Program-made: the position numbers and the translations under genes
In this document: one piece after another, positions 29,781-33,512 of the stretch
Layout: each line of letters starts with the position of its first letter
Numbering within the stretch: the stretch's first letter is position 1
The notes under the pieces: generated by a model
What the model saw: the letters and a program-made list of their open reading frames with translations, nothing else
Told to the model about the DNA's origin: nothing
The model's database searches: none
Assembly: GCA_003427395.1 (NCBI GenBank)
Contig: BFEA01000101.1
Span: 2,967,475-3,000,986, forward strand
Length of the DNA: 33,512 nucleotides
Direction of reading: 5' to 3'
Source of the DNA: Chara braunii
Taxonomy: Eukaryota > Streptophyta > Charophyceae > Charales > Characeae

Positions 29781-31840
29781 CTAAGAGAGACGTGTCACAT
29801 GCGTAGGATAGTGACGTTGGCGGGAGTGCATGTAGCAGGTCCACCCTTTAGCAAGGGTTGGTGGGGAATGCCCACGAGAAAGCATGCGACGAGTAAGTGT
29901 TGACGCCGCAGTTCGAAAGTTCTGCTAATTGTTACAAATTTGCCTAGTGAGCATACCTGCCGGTTGATGGGACGAGATGTTAGAGGTAGCACTTGGTTAG
30001 TGAATGACAGGGAAATCTCAGGCAGCCGCTTTATCAAACATATTCATGTGAAGCGAGCCATCAGAATGCACCCGTAGATGCATACCTAAAAACGTACATG
30101 AGTCATCTGTCGTCGTAGTTTCCTTCCACTCAAGTTCATTGTACTTTGAAGGAGGAGGTAATTGGCCCCATGTTAGAACATCATCAATGAGGCGATAAGT
30201 GAAGGCCTATCGCTGAGTGGTTTGCAGATCATGTTGACAAATGTCATCAACAAAGCTTGCTTCATCCCAATATAGCATCATATTAGCTGGACCAGCATTT
30301 ATTCTCATTGGAATACCGATGATTTGCTTTCGAAGAGTGTCATCTCTAGCATACAGAAAAGTGTTTTGTACAACAAAGCGAAGATGTTACAAAATTTGAG
30401 AAACGGAAAGGGTGTCCCGACCTAAATCGGTTGTCCATTGGCCTAAGCGAGGTTTTCAAATAACCATGTTCAAGGCTCTACAACGCGAATGCGTGCGCGT
30501 ATGCCGAAGGGCATAACTTCCGCATAAGCATGGGCTTCATCAACAACTTTTGTCATATTATTCAAAATGCGGTCATGAGGAAGGTTGGTGTACATTGTGG
30601 TAAAATCAACCAAGCGAGGAGAGAGGCCGAAAAGAGAGGATGCATTGTTTTTCAAGTCAATCCAATCGCCACCTCGTCGGCACTCTGGACAATCCAACAC
30701 CATCGAACACCAACTTGTTGATACAACTCAGTGCTTTTCTCACGAAGAGCATACGTGTGGGTGACATCAACTTGTCACATACACGAACATGCGTGGATGT
30801 TTGAGGGTCGGGCTGCAATGCATCTACTTCCTGCAACTGCAACACATGGCACAAGTTCGTAACACGAATAACCTCATGTGCGTGTACGACTTTAATATGG
30901 TCAATAAATGGGTCATGAGGTTGTGTTGTGTATCCTTCGATGGTATGCAGGATTTTTGGATGAGGCACTTCATCATTGATGACATTGTTTTAAAGCCATT
31001 GCAAAAGTCGTGTGTGCCATGCCGGTGTCACCCGCTCAATGTCAGCTTTGACACAATACTAGTTACCTAAAGAAACTTCATTGAGAAGGCGATGCAGTGA
31101 GGTACATATTATGAGTCGGGGACCCAGACGAAGATCAACAACAAATGACCTAATCGAAGGCTTGGCAAAAGTGGTAAAAAGTGAGAGGGTGTTGAGAAAA
31201 GAGGTGCAGCATGAAAGCCAACGAGTGTTGGCAAAAGGCGTTCTGTGTGAGAAGGATCAATTGATGCCGGAACAGGTGGAGCGGGAGGGGACCTAGCAGA
31301 AGGGGACTGAGGAACAAACGGACAAGGGCTCATTTGTATCCAGCGATGAGGATGGAAGTGTCGTTGTGGAGATGGAAGTCTAGCCATTGGAAGGATTGCA
31401 TTGAAACCGATGGGGTGAAGCATTCGAAGTTTCCAAGCCCAAAAACCCTCACGGGGTGCAGCAGCCCACCGAAAGAGGGCATGATCAACAAGACCTCCAG
31501 ATGTATGATAAAGGATAGGATCGATGCATTCCAAGGGTCAAGCCACAAAGTCGAATGCTGGTTGTCCACGCATTGTGCGATAGAGATAGCGATGGCGAAC
31601 GGCAGCAGAAGAGTGCCGTGTATGCCAATGCTCTTGCAGTTGTAGGTGTGCACAATGCATCGTCTGTCTAACATAAAAATGTCGAGAAGGCAAATGAACA
31701 ATTGCATAAATCATTCCTCGAGCAGTGAGGGGGTCCATACCTGATTCAAAAGGTTGTTGATCAACACCTCACATTTGCAACTTAAATCGCTATGCCTGCA
31801 CAACATTGTTAAGGTGATAGAGTTGCTCTTGTGTCACCCT
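29781..31840 (-). pseudogene. Penelope-like element: N-terminal GIY-YIG nuclease plus reverse transcriptase, decayed
   Basis: Read on the minus strand. 31840-31739: VTQEQLYHLNNVVQA, two stops, then VDQQPFESG. GIY-YIG domain 31738 to about 31370: GMIYAIVHLPSRHFYVRQT (usual YVGQT, here Gly to Arg), QEHW, a TGA stop at 31535-31537, then PLECIDP and REGFWAWKLRMLHPIGFN. A Pro-rich linker follows to about 31110. RT motif A: LVDFTTMYTNLPHDRIL, with Asp at 30605-30607. Motif B: RKQIIGIPMRINAGPANMM near 30290-30330 (Gly to Arg in PMG). Motif C: TYRLIDDVLTW, Asp-Asp at 30180-30185, then LEWKETTTDDSCTFLGMHL. The C-terminal thumb region (TAASTLTRRMLSRGHSPPTL) runs to a stop at 29781-29783. Known: RT plus GIY-YIG defines Penelope-like elements; endonuclease before RT is the permuted order of the Naiad/Chlamys group. 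Several stops and at least two frame changes make this copy inactive. Confidence 0.8.
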
Positions 31841-33200
31841 CCTGCATCATACAAGTTAGAATTTCATAGTAGGTGTGCATGCCAATCTACACGATGAGAA
31901 TAAGATGTCTGGCAGTTCGACATTTGAGCATGACCAAACGAAACGTAGTGTCCAAGAGGAGAGCTTGTTATAGCATATGTCATGCCCGCGACAAAAAATC
32001 TCTCGAGAGGGTGGGAAGTATTGGGGCAACCCCTTGATTATTCCTTAATTGCAGATTTATTGTTGATTATAAAACAATGTTTTTTTTTTTCTTTTTCAGT
32101 TTTCAAATGCAAAGAAATGGAGGTGGGTGCACATGTTGAGATCCCGCCATCATCCTTTTTGTTTGTTGTTTGCTGCTTGTAGCATTGTGAAAGAAGGACC
32201 TTGGTTTGAATGTGAAATCTCCCGATGAGTGTGCTCACAACAGCAATGCCAAGAGCCTTGCACCGATAGACGAACAATGCCTACATAAAAAGATGTTACC
32301 AAACAATTTTGACACATGCATGAACCGATGTAGAAGGATTATCCCAAGGAATAGAGAACAAGCGATGAGTGGGCATGGGGGCAGCCGCCTGGGTGTGGCG
32401 AACCTTAGGCGGGTTGTAACTATACCCACTGCACGGGAAAGGGGTGCAACCCGTGTCCTGGTGGTGACCACCATCACAATCACACCGTGCATAAAAGAAT
32501 AAAAAATGTACATAACGACCGTACACACGAATAGACACAACGTAATATACAGGAGGAATGTGTGTGTAAGGGGTGTAACACAAAAATGTACATGGTTACA
32601 ATACCAAGCTTTCCTAAAAGGAAAAACAACCAAGCAGAACTTAACATCTATCATAAGAAAGAGTGGAGTATCTAAGTTTACCATGACAACAACCAAATAG
32701 GCATACAACTCCTGCAAGGGACGAAAGAGGTTCGTCAATAGAGGCAAAAAAAAACTGAAAAAGGAGTGAGAAAAAATAACAACATAAGAAAAACGATGTA
32801 GGAGGTAAGAAAGAAAACAAATTGTCTTTCAAAAGGAAAAGTCGATGCTTGGTTGTACAGGCTCGATGCTCGCCGCTCAATCTGCAAGAGCAGAGGACTA
32901 GCAACATCGGAGAATATATTGTCACATAACTATGAACTAAAAGAACACACTTTGCGAAAGAAAGGACGAAAAACAGAAAACAAGAACACATTGAAACCAT
33001 TCAATTTCACATTTTTCTTTTAACCCCCCCTACACCGTGCCTCTCATGTACAAGGCTCGGCACATGGATGGAGTTGAGTGCGAGCTGCCCCCATCCTCGT
33101 GTGCCACAACGACCCACTTGTACGTTGTGAGAAAGAGGCAAAGTGAAAGGGGGGGGGATAAACATAGGGACGAGAGATGGAGATAAGACAAACCTATGTA
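31841..33200. other. Unassigned sequence upstream of the Penelope-like relic
   Basis: No gene recognised. Possible 5' part of the element. Short T run at 32083-32093 and purine-rich tracts at 32740-32820; frames on both strands lack known motifs. Confidence 0.4.
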
Positions 33201-33206
33201 TACACC

Positions 33207-33283
33207 CGTACCAATACGGCCCGTCTGTACGGCCGTACGTCCGTACGGCCCGTACGTACGGACTTTGGGCCCTCCGTACGTCC
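33207..33283. repeat. Cluster of CGTACG palindromes
   Basis: CGTACG at 33234, 33242, 33251, 33255 and 33275, embedded in CCGTACGGCC-like units: five exact 6-bp palindromes in 47 bases. Confidence 0.85.
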
Positions 33284-33408
33284 TTTCGCGGGGGGTGTTG
33301 AGGGGGTGGATGGGTTGGGGGGGTGTCGGGTGTCAGGGGCTACCTCCCCATCAAAAAATGTTGGTCCCGGGGGTGTAAAAAAAAAAAAAAAGGTTCGATT
33401 AATTAATT

Positions 33409-33506
33409 GCTTGATTGATTGCTTGATTGATTGGTAGGGGATGGGTCACCCCCCCGCCCCCCACCCAGACCCATCCCCTACCAATCAGTCAATCAATCAA
33501 TCAATC
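33409..33506. repeat. Long inverted repeat at the window end
   Basis: Arms 33409-33447 and 33468-33506 pair at 36 of 39 positions around a C-rich 20-base loop. The inner part (GGTAGGGGATGGGTC) is perfect and the outer part is a TTGA/TTGC tetranucleotide repeat. It ends in an A run cut by the window edge and may be one end of a larger element. Confidence 0.88.
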
Positions 33507-33512
33507 AAAAAA

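Noticed and set aside
31880-31950. Hammerhead-like pieces (GATGAG and CGAAAC) near the 5' end of the Penelope-like relic, where such ribozymes are sometimes found
   Set aside because: They lie on the opposite strand to the element, the invariant CTGATGA core is not present (ACGATGA), and the bases between do not form stem II next to the core.
32235-32747. Minus-strand hydrophobic frame of 170 residues upstream of the Penelope-like relic
   Set aside because: No recognised motif, irregular composition, and no continuity with the element's frame.

Overview
The window is eukaryotic nuclear DNA and almost entirely mobile-element debris. The evidence is a degraded LINE, a PIF/Harbinger-type transposase, a Penelope-like retroelement, a solo LTR, small inverted-repeat elements, long poly(A)/poly(T) runs, CT, AT and GTT microsatellites, assembly gaps and no compact gene layout. 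A green-lineage host, perhaps a large-genome charophyte alga such as Chara, is my guess from the combination of a plant-style LINE, Harbinger and a permuted Penelope-like element. Nothing in the window proves it. I see no intact host gene that I can name.

Layout. 1-5522: LINE on the + strand with endonuclease, reverse transcriptase (RT) and a C-terminal zinc knuckle, broken by frameshifts, an RT deletion and a fold-back insertion, ending in poly(A). 5523-7196: unassigned DNA, a retroposon tail and two diverged 350-bp direct repeats carrying four CACGTG boxes. 7197-9790: a minus-strand Asn-rich reading region head to head with a + strand Harbinger transposase relic. 9790-11775: G-rich sequence around a 455-bp gap, then a retroposon fragment. 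13793-16640 and about 24680-26837: two copies of one long poly(A)-tailed retroposon in opposite orientations, each full of internal direct repeats; one holds a solo LTR, the other a small TTA-flanked inverted-repeat element. 16640-24680: unassigned DNA, microsatellites, a tRNA-like SINE head and five more tail copies. 27000-29500: a second tRNA-like SINE head, inverted and direct repeats and a 34-bp minisatellite. 29781-31840 (minus): a decayed Penelope-like element with the GIY-YIG endonuclease in front of the RT. 31840-33512: unassigned DNA and hairpin-forming repeats.

Two observations stand out. First, ten loci on both strands, including the 3' end of the LINE, share a roughly 55-base 3' tail that folds into two small hairpins and in most copies runs on to A-rich sequence. 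One hairpin shows a compensatory base change, and a third, sequence-variable hairpin follows in several copies. This looks like the recognition tail by which one LINE family mobilises several otherwise unrelated non-autonomous elements. Second, the Penelope-like relic has permuted domain order (endonuclease-RT), as described for the Naiad/Chlamys group.

All functional statements come from reading motifs by eye. No database search, alignment program or folding program was run.
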